Positions 56,416 to 64,000 of a stretch of DNA of 64,000 nt are shown piece by piece. Both the position numbers and the translations under genes were made by a program. How positions within the stretch are numbered: position 1 is the stretch's first letter; every line of letters starts with the position of its first letter. A model generated the notes under the pieces. That model was given only the letters and a program-made list of their open reading frames with translations. It made no database searches and had not been told where the DNA came from. Source of the stretch: Flavobacteriaceae bacterium (lineage in GTDB: Bacteria > Bacteroidota > Bacteroidia > Flavobacteriales > Flavobacteriaceae); assembly GCA_022428005.1 (NCBI GenBank), contig JAKMDI010000005.1:1-64000 (forward strand). The letters are read 5' to 3'.

Positions 56416-56763
56416 TTACTTTAGAAAATTGATCAAATTCTCGATTGGTCGTGCCAATACTCCAGATTCTGGAGTGGTCACAATGGGTCTTTCAATGAGT
56501 TGGGGGTGGGCTATTAGCAGATTCAGTATGGCTTCCTCTGTCAATTCTTTTTTTGAGAATTCTTTTTTCCAGATCAACTCATTTTTCCGCAATATTTGCG
56601 ATGGTTTTAAGTTGATTTTTGAGAGGATTTCACTTAGGGTATTTTGATCAAATGCTTGGTCCAAATACTTAACTACAGTGAAATCGGCCCCAATATCTTC
56701 GAGATATTTTATGGCTTCCCGAGATTTACGGCACCTCGGGTTGTGATAAACGTTATATTTCAT
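56416..56763 (-). CDS. ArsC/Spx-family protein, arsenate reductase-like
   Basis: Thioredoxin-fold protein of 115 residues with the N-terminal YHNPRCRKSREAIKYL motif, whose Cys matches the catalytic cysteine of glutaredoxin-type ArsC, and the C-terminal ERPIVTTPESGVLARP stretch. In bacteria the fold is used for arsenate reduction or for Spx-like regulation; the single N-terminal Cys (no CxxC) and lack of ars genes nearby make the resistance role uncertain. Confidence 0.85.
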   Translation of the reverse strand: MKYNVYHNPRCRKSREAIKYLEDIGADFTVVKYLDQAFDQNTLSEILSKINLKPSQILRKNELIWKKEFSKKELTEEAILNLLIAHPQLIERPIVTTPESGVLARPIENLINFLK

Positions 56764-56804
56764 TTATTGAATTACACTTGACGAGCAATGATGACTTGAA
56801 TTAA

Positions 56805-57149
56805 TTATTTCAATTTATCTACCACTGCCTTGAAGGCCTCTGGATTGTTCATGGCCAAATCGGCAAGTACTTTACGATTTAATTCGATATTATTGGATTT
56901 CACTTTCCCCATAAACTGGCTGTATGACATCCCATGCGCTCTTGCTCCCGCATTGATTCTGGCAATCCACAATGACCTGAAATTTCTTTTTTTGGTTCTT
57001 CGGTCTCTGTAGGCGTAGAGCATTGCTTTTTCAACAGCATTTTTTGCTACTGTCCAAACATTCTTTCTCCTGCCGAAATAACCTTTGGCTTGTTTGAGAA
57101 TTTTTTTTCTTCGTGCCCTGGAGGCTACTGAGTTTACTGATCTTGGCAT
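56805..57149 (-). CDS. rplT: 50S ribosomal protein L20
   Basis: A 114-residue basic rRNA-binding protein with [23 protein letters not shown] and [17 protein letters not shown]. It follows rpmI and infC in the conserved order. In many bacteria L20 binds the leader of its own operon; I did not identify such a structure here. Confidence 0.98.
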   Translation of the reverse strand: MPRSVNSVASRARRKKILKQAKGYFGRRKNVWTVAKNAVEKAMLYAYRDRRTKKRNFRSLWIARINAGARAHGMSYSQFMGKVKSNNIELNRKVLADLAMNNPEAFKAVVDKLK

Positions 57150-57230
57150 TATATAATTATTTTTGGCATTGGCGGTTTTAAAACACTTTTAGGCCAGATA
57201 CCAGGGTGAAACAAATTTTTTACCTGTTGT

Positions 57231-57428
57231 TTATTTTAATCTTAGCTGTTCTTTGATATTGTTGGCATCACTTTCGTGAACCAGTCCGGAATGTGTCAGC
57301 CTTAACTTTCTCTTTTTTGACTTTTTTGTCAATATATGGCTTTTAAAAGCGTGTTTTCTTTTTATTTTTCCACTACCCGTTAGCTTAAATCTTTTTTTAG
57401 CGCTGGATTTTGTTTTCATTTTTGGCAT
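57231..57428 (-). CDS. rpmI: 50S ribosomal protein L35
   Basis: A 65-residue protein starting [20 protein letters not shown] with the [21 protein letters not shown] basic core, diagnostic for L35. It starts 22 bp after infC and precedes rplT. Confidence 0.98.
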   Translation of the reverse strand: MPKMKTKSSAKKRFKLTGSGKIKRKHAFKSHILTKKSKKRKLRLTHSGLVHESDANNIKEQLRLK

Positions 57429-57450
57429 GTCACAATGTCTTTATAATTTA

Positions 57451-58005
57451 TTATTTCTTTTTAGGTGCAATAAACATTATCATTCTTTTTCCTTCAAGTT
57501 GGGGCATTTGTTCTACTTTTCCGATGTCTTCCAAATCCTGAGCCAATCTTAAAAGTAGAATTTGTCCTTGCTCTTTGAAAACGATTGAGCGACCTTTGAA
57601 AAACACAAAAGCCTTTAGCTTCGCGCCGTCCTTCAAAAACTTTTCAGCATGTTTCTTTTTAAACTCATAATCGTGCTCATCGGTTTGTGGACCAAAGCGT
57701 ATTTCTTTGATGACCACTTTTGTGGCTTTTGTCTTGAGCGATTTTTCTCTTTTTTTCTGCTCGTATAGAAATTTCTTGTAATCTAAAATTTTGCATACTG
57801 GTGGTGATGCTTTTGGAGAAATTTCTACAAGATCTAATTCCAGTTCTTCAGCCAATGTAAGGGCTTTGGGAAGTCTGTAAACCCCTATTTCAACATTGTC
57901 ACCCACCAATCTGATCTCTGGTGCCGTGATCTTTTCATTGATTTTGTGAGGATTCTCTCTGATTATCCTCGCTGGTTTATTCGATCTTCTTCTTCGTATT
58001 GCTAT
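57451..58005 (-). CDS. infC: Translation initiation factor IF-3, with non-canonical AUA start codon
   Basis: Prevents premature 70S assembly and proofreads the start codon. The C-terminal domain [25 protein letters not shown] is unmistakable. The only standard start codon in frame, TTG at 57909, would cut off 32 conserved residues, including [15 protein letters not shown]. An in-frame TAG at 58014-58012 limits the start to just after it, and no ATG, GTG or TTG lies in between. The probable start is ATA at 58005 (or 57999), giving [11 protein letters not shown], 184 residues. infC in E. coli starts with AUU for autoregulation by IF-3, so a rare start fits. It lies 12 bp after thrS. Confidence 0.9.
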   Translation of the reverse strand: MAIRRRRSNKPARIIRENPHKINEKITAPEIRLVGDNVEIGVYRLPKALTLAEELELDLVEISPKASPPVCKILDYKKFLYEQKKREKSLKTKATKVVIKEIRFGPQTDEHDYEFKKKHAEKFLKDGAKLKAFVFFKGRSIVFKEQGQILLLRLAQDLEDIGKVEQMPQLEGKRMIMFIAPKKK

Positions 58006-58017
58006 GACGCTCTATTT

Positions 58018-59967
58018 TTATTTATTTTCAAAATTACTGATACTTTTCGATATCTCATTCTCTATGAGATCAATGAAGGCTTGAACCGACATTGAGCCCA
58101 CATCACCTTGACGGTGTTTTCTTACAGAGATATTTTCGTTCTCTGCTTCTTTTTCTCCTAAGATCAACATGAATGGAACTTTACTCAGTTCAGCTTCTCG
58201 AATTTTTTTTCCGATGGTTTCATTTCTGTTATCCAAGGAGGCGCGAATTTCGTTATTTTCGAGGAAATTTAAAACTTTTTTGGCGTATTTTTCGTGTTTT
58301 TCACTCACACTCAATAAGTTCACTTGAGTAGGAGCGAGCCACAGAGGAAAATTACCTCCAGTATGTTCTAATAAGATGGCAACAAAGCGTTCCAAACTTC
58401 CAAATGGAGCACGGTGAATCATGATGGGTCTGTGCAACTCATTATCACTCCCTTTGTAAGTTAAATCGAATCGCTCAGGAAGGTTGTAATCTACCTGTAT
58501 GGTCCCCAATTGCCACTTTCTTCCCAGGGCATCTTTTACCATAAAGTCGAGCTTGGGTCCGTAAAAAGCAGCTTCTCCTTCTTCAACTACAAAGTCCAAG
58601 TTTTTTTGCTGAGCTGCATCGATGATGGCACGCTCAGCTTTTTCCCAATTTTCCGTATCTCCAATATATTTCTCTGGTTTGTTTTTGTCTCTGATGGATA
58701 CTTGGGCCTGGAAATCATCAAAACCCAATGAGCCAAAGACATATAAAACCAGATCGATCACTTTTTTGAACTCGTCATCCAATTGCCCAGGGGTACAAAA
58801 AATATGGGCATCGTCTTGGGTAAAACCTCTAACCCTTGTCAGGCCGTGGAGTTCTCCACTTTGTTCGTATCTGTAAACGGTACCAAACTCCGCATATCTT
58901 TTAGGCAATTCTTTATAACTCCATGGTTTGGTTTTGTAAATTTCACAATGATGCGGACAATTCATGGGTTTGAGCAGAAAAGTTTCTCCTTCTGCAGGCG
59001 TTTCTATAGGTTGAAAACTGTCTGATCCGTATTTTTCGTAATGCCCGGAGGTCATGTACAACTCTTTGTTTCCAATGTGAGGGGAAATCACTTGTTCGTA
59101 GCCCGCTTTTTTTTGAGCGTCTTTTAAAAAATCTTCAAGTCTTCCTCTAAGAGCTGCACCTTTGGGCAACCACAAAGGCAAGCCTTGCCCTACTTTGAGA
59201 GAAAAGGTAAATAATTCTAGTTCTTTACCCAGTTTTCTATGGTCGCGTTTTTTAGCCTCTTCCAACAACTCAAGGTATTCGGTAAGTTCTTTTTGCTTGG
59301 GGAATGAAATTCCATAGATCCGTGTAAGTTGTTTGTTGTTTTCATCTCCCCTCCAGTAGGCGCCAGCAACATTTAATAATTTCACTGCCTTGATAAATCC
59401 CGTATTGGGAATGTGCCCCCCCCGACATAAATCAGTAAAGTCAGCGTGATCACAAAATGTAATCGTTCCATCTTCCAGGTTTTCTACCAATTCTAATTTG
59501 TAGGGATTTTTTTGTTTTTTATACAGATCTAATGCTTCATTTTTGGAAGCACTTCGCATTTTAAATTCAAATTTTTGACGGGCAAATTCTATAAATTTTT
59601 TCTCCAGATTTTGTAATTCTTTTTCTGTAATGGAATGTGCTCCAAAATCTGCATCGTAATAAAAACCGTTTTCTATGGCAGGCCCAATGGTAAGCTTTGC
59701 CTGGGGATATAGATCCATTATGGCTTGTGCAAGAACGTGTGCAGAGGAATGCCAAAAAGCCTTTTTTCCTTCCTCCTCCCTCCAGGTATAAAAATGAATA
59801 TCACCGTCCTCATGCAAAGCTGTGGCGGTCTCCACGGTCTGATTGTTGAATTTTGCTGATATAACGTTTCTGGCCAGACCCTCACTGATGTTTTTGGCTA
59901 CATCGAGAACTGTAGTTCCCTCGTCAAAAGATCTGACAGAATTGTCAAGGAATTTAATTTGTATCAT
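58018..59967 (-). CDS. thrS: Threonine-tRNA ligase
   Basis: Class II synthetase of 649 residues: TGS domain (residues 1-60), editing domain with HSSAHVLAQAIMDLYP and the CDHADFTDLCRGGHIPNTG zinc-like segment, catalytic core with LLKPMNCPHHCEIYKTKPWSYKELP, and anticodon-binding C-terminus. It is the first gene of thrS-infC-rpmI-rplT, an order shared with E. coli. No T-box is expected in this phylum and none was seen upstream. Confidence 0.98.
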   Translation of the reverse strand: MIQIKFLDNSVRSFDEGTTVLDVAKNISEGLARNVISAKFNNQTVETATALHEDGDIHFYTWREEEGKKAFWHSSAHVLAQAIMDLYPQAKLTIGPAIENGFYYDADFGAHSITEKELQNLEKKFIEFARQKFEFKMRSASKNEALDLYKKQKNPYKLELVENLEDGTITFCDHADFTDLCRGGHIPNTGFIKAVKLLNVAGAYWRGDENNKQLTRIYGISFPKQKELTEYLELLEEAKKRDHRKLGKELELFTFSLKVGQGLPLWLPKGAALRGRLEDFLKDAQKKAGYEQVISPHIGNKELYMTSGHYEKYGSDSFQPIETPAEGETFLLKPMNCPHHCEIYKTKPWSYKELPKRYAEFGTVYRYEQSGELHGLTRVRGFTQDDAHIFCTPGQLDDEFKKVIDLVLYVFGSLGFDDFQAQVSIRDKNKPEKYIGDTENWEKAERAIIDAAQQKNLDFVVEEGEAAFYGPKLDFMVKDALGRKWQLGTIQVDYNLPERFDLTYKGSDNELHRPIMIHRAPFGSLERFVAILLEHTGGNFPLWLAPTQVNLLSVSEKHEKYAKKVLNFLENNEIRASLDNRNETIGKKIREAELSKVPFMLILGEKEAENENISVRKHRQGDVGSMSVQAFIDLIENEISKSISNFENK

Positions 59968-60026
59968 AATTAAAAATCACAGCAAATATAGTCTACTCCC
60001 CCGATAGTCACAATTTTTGAAACATC

Positions 60027-60251
60027 TTAGTTTTTCCTTTCTCCCAATAGTGCGTTTAGCAAAATTTTAATGGCCCAGAAACCGTAGATTATGGCCATGA
60101 TACACAAAGCAATTCCTATCAATAATACTGGCCAGAAAAAAGGGTGTTCTTGGTTTTTAAAAGCTTGAAAAACCACAACGGGTGCAGTAAAGCAGAGGAC
60201 AATAAATGTACCCATTTTTAAAAACCCTTTTTTTAATTTTTTGGAGTTCAC
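60027..60251 (-). CDS. Small membrane protein, DUF6095-like
   Basis: Protein of 74 residues with two transmembrane segments (about 12-31 and 39-65) and Lys-rich ends. It reminds me of the DUF6095 family that follows murQ in flavobacteria, though I cannot check. The frame starts with GTG at 60251 and overlaps the murQ stop by 4 bp (GTGA), so it is coupled to murQ. No function is known to me. Confidence 0.75.
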   Translation of the reverse strand: MNSKKLKKGFLKMGTFIVLCFTAPVVVFQAFKNQEHPFFWPVLLIGIALCIMAIIYGFWAIKILLNALLGERKN

Positions 60252-61057
60252 TTGTAATGTTTTATTGCTGATCTAATACTCTTGTGTTTTTCCAATAAAT
60301 TTACTGCAGTTTTATTATCGATGGAAAGTACTTCCATTAATATCCTTTCTGCCCTATCTACCAATTTGTTATTGGTCATTTGGATGTCGATCATTTTATT
60401 GCCTTTTACCCTTCCCAACTGAATCATGGTCACTGTAGAAATCATGTTGAGAATTAATTTTTGAGCCGTTCCTGCCTTCATTCTGGAGCTCCCTGTTACA
60501 AATTCGGGCCCCACCACCACCTCCACAGGGAAATCGGAAAATCCGATCAATGGACTGTTTGGATTACAGCTAATTCCTCCGGTAGTAATCTTATTTTTTT
60601 GGCATTCCTCCAGCGCCCCAACAACGTAAGGGGTTGTTCCAGAGGCTGCGATTCCTATGACAAAATCCTTTTTGTTTACCTGGTGTTGTTGTAAATCTTT
60701 CCAGCCTTGTAGTGGGTTGTCTTCAGCATTTTCAATTGACTTGCGCAAAGCTTTATCTCCTCCAGCGATAATGCCTTTTACCATTTCTGGGTTGGTCCCA
60801 AATGTGGGAGGACACTCAGAGGCGTCGAGTACCCCAAGTCTTCCACTGGTTCCAGCACCAATATAAAAAAGCCTCCCGCCTTCCCGCAGCTTGGGCAAAA
60901 GTTGTGTAATTAATGATTCGATGCTATTTAAAACACGCCCAACCGCAGAAACGGCAATTTGATCCTCTTGGTGTATGCCTGATAACAGTTGACCCACTGT
61001 TTTGGTTTCCAATGCCTGATGAAGTGATTCTTCTTCCGTTATTTTTTTAAAATTCAT
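60248..61057 (-). CDS. murQ: N-acetylmuramic acid 6-phosphate etherase
   Basis: Splits MurNAc-6-phosphate into GlcNAc-6-phosphate and lactate in cell-wall recycling. From the ATG at 61057 it has 269 residues; an in-frame start at 61084 adds nine. The SIS-domain motifs are GGRLFYIGAGTSGRLGVLDASECPPTFG and AASGTTPYVVGAL, with MKAGTAQKLILNMIST as the MurQ signature. It is coupled to the small membrane gene after it. No kinase or transporter for the pathway is adjacent. Confidence 0.95.
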   Translation of the reverse strand: MNFKKITEEESLHQALETKTVGQLLSGIHQEDQIAVSAVGRVLNSIESLITQLLPKLREGGRLFYIGAGTSGRLGVLDASECPPTFGTNPEMVKGIIAGGDKALRKSIENAEDNPLQGWKDLQQHQVNKKDFVIGIAASGTTPYVVGALEECQKNKITTGGISCNPNSPLIGFSDFPVEVVVGPEFVTGSSRMKAGTAQKLILNMISTVTMIQLGRVKGNKMIDIQMTNNKLVDRAERILMEVLSIDNKTAVNLLEKHKSIRSAIKHYK

Positions 61058-61147
61058 CGGTTTTAATATGTTAAAAAACAACAAATTACACTCTAATGTA
61101 AATTAATTGTTAACTTAGCGTTACCTAAATCTTAACAAACAAGAAAA

Positions 61148-61264
61148 ATGATACCTTTCTTTAAAAAAATCATTGGGTTCACTGCTGTGTCTCGCTTTTA
61201 TGTAGGACTTAAAAAATACGCAAAGCGTTATAACTCCTTTTATTACGAGTCCATAAACCTTTGA
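61148..61264 (+). CDS. Putative small basic peptide (38 aa)
   Basis: An ATG-TGA frame of 38 codons, preceded by an A-rich AAGAAAA stretch typical of starts in this phylum. The peptide begins MIPFFKKIIGFTAVSR and is rich in Lys, Arg, Tyr and Phe (net positive). It lies on the plus strand in a 226-bp gap between murQ and icd, both on the minus strand. No function recognised; could be chance. Confidence 0.4.
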   Translation: MIPFFKKIIGFTAVSRFYVGLKKYAKRYNSFYYESINL

Positions 61265-61283
61265 GTGAAAATACTCACTTGGC

Positions 61284-62510
61284 TTAGCTCAACTTTGTCT
61301 CCAAATTTTCTTTGATGGCATCGAGAAACTTCTGCGTGGTTAAATAGTGGGATTCACTTAGTTTTTCTCTGTGAATTAACAGGGCCAAATCCTTGGTCAT
61401 TTTACCACTTTCTATGGTTTCTATACACACCGCTTCTAAAGTCTGACAAAAATCAATAAGGGGTTGGTTGTTGTCGAGCTTACCTCTATGCGCAAGTCCT
61501 CTGGTCCAAGCAAAGATAGAAGCCATGGGGTTGGTAGAAGTTTCTTTTCCTTGTTGGTGTTGTCTGTAGTGACGTGTGACTGTACCGTGAGCTGCCTCTG
61601 CTTCCATAATTTCCCCATCTGGTGTTACCAGTGTTGAGGTCATGAGTCCCAAAGACCCAAATCCTTGGGCTACGGTATCGGACTGAACATCTCCGTCATA
61701 GTTTTTGCAAGCCCATACAAAACCGCCACTCCATTTCATGGCAGCGGCCACCATATCATCGATCAATCGGTGCTCGTAGGTAATACCTGCAGCCTCAAAT
61801 TTATCTTTGAATTCGTTGTCAAATACTTCTTGGAAAATATCTTTAAACCTTCCGTCGTAGGCTTTCATGATGGTGTTTTTGGTAGAGAAATAGAGGGGCC
61901 AGCCTTTATCTAAAGCCCTATTCATACAGGATCGTGCAAATCCAAAAATGGAAGATTCTATATTGTACATACTCATGGCAACACCATTTTCCTGGAAGTT
62001 ATATACTTCCCAAGAGCTGGGTTCGCTTTCATCTTCAGGCGTAAATGTCATGGTGAGTTTACCCTTGCCAGTAATGACAGCGTCGGTAGCTTTGTATTGA
62101 TCTCCAAAAGCGTGACGTCCAATACATATGGGTTTTGTCCAACCTTGTACATAGCGCGGAACATTTTTTATGATTATGGGTTCTCTGAAAACAGTACCTC
62201 CAACAATATTTCTGATCGTACCGTTGGGAGAGCGATACATCTTCTTAAGACCAAATTCGACCACCCGGTCTTCATCTGGTGTTATGGTGGCACATTTGAT
62301 TCCTACTTTGTGCTTTTTGATGGCTTCGGCCGCATCTATGGTTATTTGATCCTCTGTAGCGTCTCGAGAAGTAATTCCCAAGTCGTAGTACAACAGCTCC
62401 ACATCGATGTAGGGAAGGATAAGCTGTTCTTTGATAAATTTCCATATTATCCGGGTCATTTCATCTCCGTCGATCTCAACAACGGGATGTTTTACAACAA
62501 TTTTAGACAT
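61284..62510 (-). CDS. icd: NADP-dependent isocitrate dehydrogenase (type II, eukaryotic-like)
   Basis: TCA cycle enzyme of 408 residues that oxidises isocitrate to 2-oxoglutarate, making NADPH. The start [19 protein letters not shown] and the core [22 protein letters not shown] and [23 protein letters not shown] mark the homodimeric type II group, distinct from the AceK-regulated E. coli enzyme. It stands as a single gene upstream of no obvious partner; a terminator from rplS lies in front of it. Confidence 0.95.
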   Translation of the reverse strand: MSKIVVKHPVVEIDGDEMTRIIWKFIKEQLILPYIDVELLYYDLGITSRDATEDQITIDAAEAIKKHKVGIKCATITPDEDRVVEFGLKKMYRSPNGTIRNIVGGTVFREPIIIKNVPRYVQGWTKPICIGRHAFGDQYKATDAVITGKGKLTMTFTPEDESEPSSWEVYNFQENGVAMSMYNIESSIFGFARSCMNRALDKGWPLYFSTKNTIMKAYDGRFKDIFQEVFDNEFKDKFEAAGITYEHRLIDDMVAAAMKWSGGFVWACKNYDGDVQSDTVAQGFGSLGLMTSTLVTPDGEIMEAEAAHGTVTRHYRQHQQGKETSTNPMASIFAWTRGLAHRGKLDNNQPLIDFCQTLEAVCIETIESGKMTKDLALLIHREKLSESHYLTTQKFLDAIKENLETKLS

Positions 62511-62592
62511 TTAAATTTCAATTTAGTTTGTGCAAATATAATGAAGGAAGGGCAGAGTTTAATCGGTATCCTTTTTTTTTGTAAATAAGTCC

Positions 62593-62618
62593 AAAAAAAA
62601 ACCGCTGATCAGCGGTTT
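62593..62618 (-). terminator. Rho-independent terminator after rplS
   Basis: The minus strand reads a perfect palindrome AAACCGCTGATCAGCGGTTT (62618-62599), continuing into a run of T down to 62593. It lies 9 bp after the rplS stop codon and before icd. Confidence 0.85.
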
Positions 62619-62626
62619 GTATTTTA

Positions 62627-62971
62627 CTATTGCTCTTTGATTCTGGCTTTTTTACCCCTCAATTCTTTAAAATAATAAATTCTGGATCTTCTGACTTTTC
62701 CTTTTTTATTGACTTCAATTTTTTGGAGAGTAGGTAGGTTGAGTGGGAAAATTCTTTCAACTCCAACTGTACCTGACATTTTACGGATGGTAAAAGATTT
62801 TGAAAGCCCCTGACCCTTAATTTGGATCACTACCCCTCTGAAGAACTGGGTTCTTACTTTATCTCCTTCACGAATTTCATAATAAACAGTGATGGTGTCA
62901 CCGGGAGAAAATTCAGGAAAATCTTTTTTCTGAATAAATTCTTCTTGAACAAAGTTTACAAGTGCTTCCAT
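62627..62971 (-). CDS. rplS: 50S ribosomal protein L19
   Basis: A 114-residue ribosomal protein at the 30S-50S interface. FSPGDTITVYYEIREGDKVRTQ, FRGVVIQIKGQG and VERIFPLNLPTLQKIEV are L19 hallmarks. It follows trmD with 111 bp between, in the conserved trmD-rplS order, and ends at a strong terminator. Confidence 0.98.
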   Translation of the reverse strand: MEALVNFVQEEFIQKKDFPEFSPGDTITVYYEIREGDKVRTQFFRGVVIQIKGQGLSKSFTIRKMSGTVGVERIFPLNLPTLQKIEVNKKGKVRRSRIYYFKELRGKKARIKEQ

Positions 62972-63082
62972 TTTCTTTACAATTGATCAGCGCTAATTGA
63001 TTTTAAGCCTGATTTAATTGGGTGCAAATTTATAACTATTTTTGATTTAAACAACTTATGATAGTTCTTTAAATAACAAAAT

Positions 63083-63766
63083 TTAATCTTTGTCAGTTAA
63101 AAGATCAGGCCTTTGGGCTTTAGTTTTTTCAATGGCCTTGTCCTCCCGCCATTTTTCTACGGCAGGGGTATTTCCCGATGTAAGAATAGGAGGGACGTTC
63201 CATCCCATGTATTGGGCAGGTCGGGTGTAGATGGGAGGGGCCAAAATACCATCTTGAAAACTGTCGGTTAATGCAGAGGATTCATCACCTAAGACACCAG
63301 GAATAAGCCTTATGATGCTGTCACACAATATGGCTGCTGCCAATTCTCCACCCGAGAGGACAAAATCTCCAATAGAAATTTCACGGGTAATCAAATGATC
63401 CCTAACCCTTTGGTCAACGCCTTTATAGTGGCCACATAGCAATATTATATTCTTTTTGGTGGAAAGTGTATTGGCAATGTTTTGATTGAGTTGTTCTCCA
63501 TCTGGAGTCAAATAGATAATTTCGTCATAGGCCCTTTCCGACTTCAGTTTTTTTATACACAAGTCAATGGGTTCAATTTTCATTACCATTCCAGCACCGC
63601 CTCCAAAAGGATAATCGTCCACCTGCTTTTGCTTATCAGTAGCATAATCCCGTAGGTTGTGGAAATTTACCACCACTTTATTGGCGGCTATAGCACGCTT
63701 TAGAATCGAAGCCTCGAATGGACTACTCAATAACTCTGGAAAAAGGGTGATAATGTCAATTTGCAT
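63083..63766 (-). CDS. trmD: tRNA (guanine(37)-N1)-methyltransferase
   Basis: SPOUT-fold enzyme of 227 residues that methylates G37 of tRNAs and prevents frameshifting. DIITLFPELLSSPFEASILKRAI, DYPFGGGAGMVMKIEP, LLCGHYKGVDQRVRDH and IGDFVLSGGELAA (the knot with the AdoMet pocket) are clear. It lies upstream of rplS; rimM and rpsP, the usual partners, are not seen before it in this window, and a terminator on the same strand precedes it. Confidence 0.97.
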   Translation of the reverse strand: MQIDIITLFPELLSSPFEASILKRAIAANKVVVNFHNLRDYATDKQKQVDDYPFGGGAGMVMKIEPIDLCIKKLKSERAYDEIIYLTPDGEQLNQNIANTLSTKKNIILLCGHYKGVDQRVRDHLITREISIGDFVLSGGELAAAILCDSIIRLIPGVLGDESSALTDSFQDGILAPPIYTRPAQYMGWNVPPILTSGNTPAVEKWREDKAIEKTKAQRPDLLTDKD

Positions 63767-63918
63767 CTACTGCAAAGGTTTTATAAATAAAAAATCTTCC
63801 AAAACTTTTTATCACTTTTTAAAGTTTTGGACATTAATTATTTTTTTGACATTTAAAATAAGCACTAAAAAAGACCATTGGAATTCATGTAGTGAGCGTT
63901 TGCTATTTCAAACATAAC

Positions 63919-63948
63919 AAAAAAACGAGCTGACACAAACGACAGCTC
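63919..63948 (-). terminator. Terminator of a minus-strand gene beyond the right edge
   Basis: On the minus strand GAGCTG, a 10-nt loop and CAGCTC (63948-63927) make a 6-bp stem followed by G and seven T residues (63925-63919). It would end transcription of a gene whose 3' end lies near or past position 63980. The remaining bases from 63767 to 63918 hold no gene I can support. Confidence 0.7.
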
Positions 63949-64000
63949 TTTGGGACGATACTATAGAGTATCTACTCAAAAATTATCCTTTCCCTCTCTC

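Noticed and set aside
59968-60026. T-box or other tRNA-sensing leader before thrS
   Set aside because: The 59-bp stretch before thrS carries no specifier-like stem or terminator, and T-boxes are not expected in this phylum.
61262-61284. GAGTGAAAATACTCAC hairpin after icd as terminator
   Set aside because: Short stem and no T-run in the icd direction.

Overview
This is chromosomal DNA from a member of the Bacteroidota, most likely a flavobacterium (order Flavobacteriales). The evidence is direct: Bacteroidota-type promoters (TTG/TTTG with TAnnTTTG), A-rich rather than Shine-Dalgarno translation starts, an arginine operon built on the N-succinylornithine type of carbamoyltransferase, a compact menaquinone operon with a very short MenE, a TonB-type receptor with an N-terminal carboxypeptidase-regulatory-like domain, and lipoprotein glycoside hydrolases. 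The sequence is AT-rich and dense with genes. I see no tRNA or rRNA genes, CRISPR arrays, insertion sequences, integrases or prophage genes. It reads as a core-metabolism region rather than a genomic island.

Layout. 1-3.0 kb: an NhaC-type antiporter and dihydrolipoamide dehydrogenase. 3.0-11.9 kb: one long minus-strand arginine operon, transcribed GNAT - argG - argC - proC - argD - argF' - argB - argE - argH. It is preceded by what looks like a transcription attenuator: a 25-codon leader peptide with four Arg codons among its last ten, then a rho-independent terminator before the first enzyme gene. 12.0-19.9 kb: tilS-dsbD, a creatininase-family hydrolase, comM, and a nitroreductase/aldehyde dehydrogenase pair. 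20.1-25.5 kb: ilvD-ilvB-ilvN-ilvC. 25.6-31 kb: a non-phosphorylating GAPDH (gapN) and two exported lipoprotein glycosidases (GH29 and GH20). 31.2-37.1 kb: the leucine operon leuA-leuC-leuD-(second leuA-family gene)-leuB, on the opposite strand to ilv. 37.2-42.3 kb: a helical-repeat protein of unknown function, an RluA-type pseudouridine synthase, panB and dnaK. 42.4-50.5 kb: the menaquinone operon (hotdog thioesterase, menF, menD, menB, menA, menC, CPBP-family membrane protein, menE). 50.5-56.8 kb: an acyl-CoA carboxylase beta subunit, fumC, an unlisted 53-residue membrane protein, a TonB-type receptor and an ArsC-like protein. 56.8-64 kb: thrS-infC-rpmI-rplT, murQ with a small membrane protein, icd, rplS and trmD.

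How the genes work together. Arginine synthesis from N-acylglutamate onwards is complete here. Ser90 of the carbamoyltransferase points to N-succinylated rather than N-acetylated intermediates, and the GNAT gene at the head of the operon is the natural candidate for the acylation step. IlvBNCD and LeuABCD cover valine, isoleucine and leucine synthesis from pyruvate and 2-oxobutanoate, except for the final transaminase. PanB draws on the same 2-oxoisovalerate. LpdA, Icd and FumC serve the TCA cycle, and the men operon supplies the respiratory quinone.

The observations most worth a second look are the arginine attenuator (with a second overlapping ORF), the non-canonical AUA start of infC, Ser90 of the carbamoyltransferase, the Cys-rich GNAT at the head of the arg operon, the perfect 7-bp-arm palindrome upstream of dnaK, and the TAnnTTTG boxes sitting almost directly on start codons. 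I did not find an obviously new defence or mobile system.
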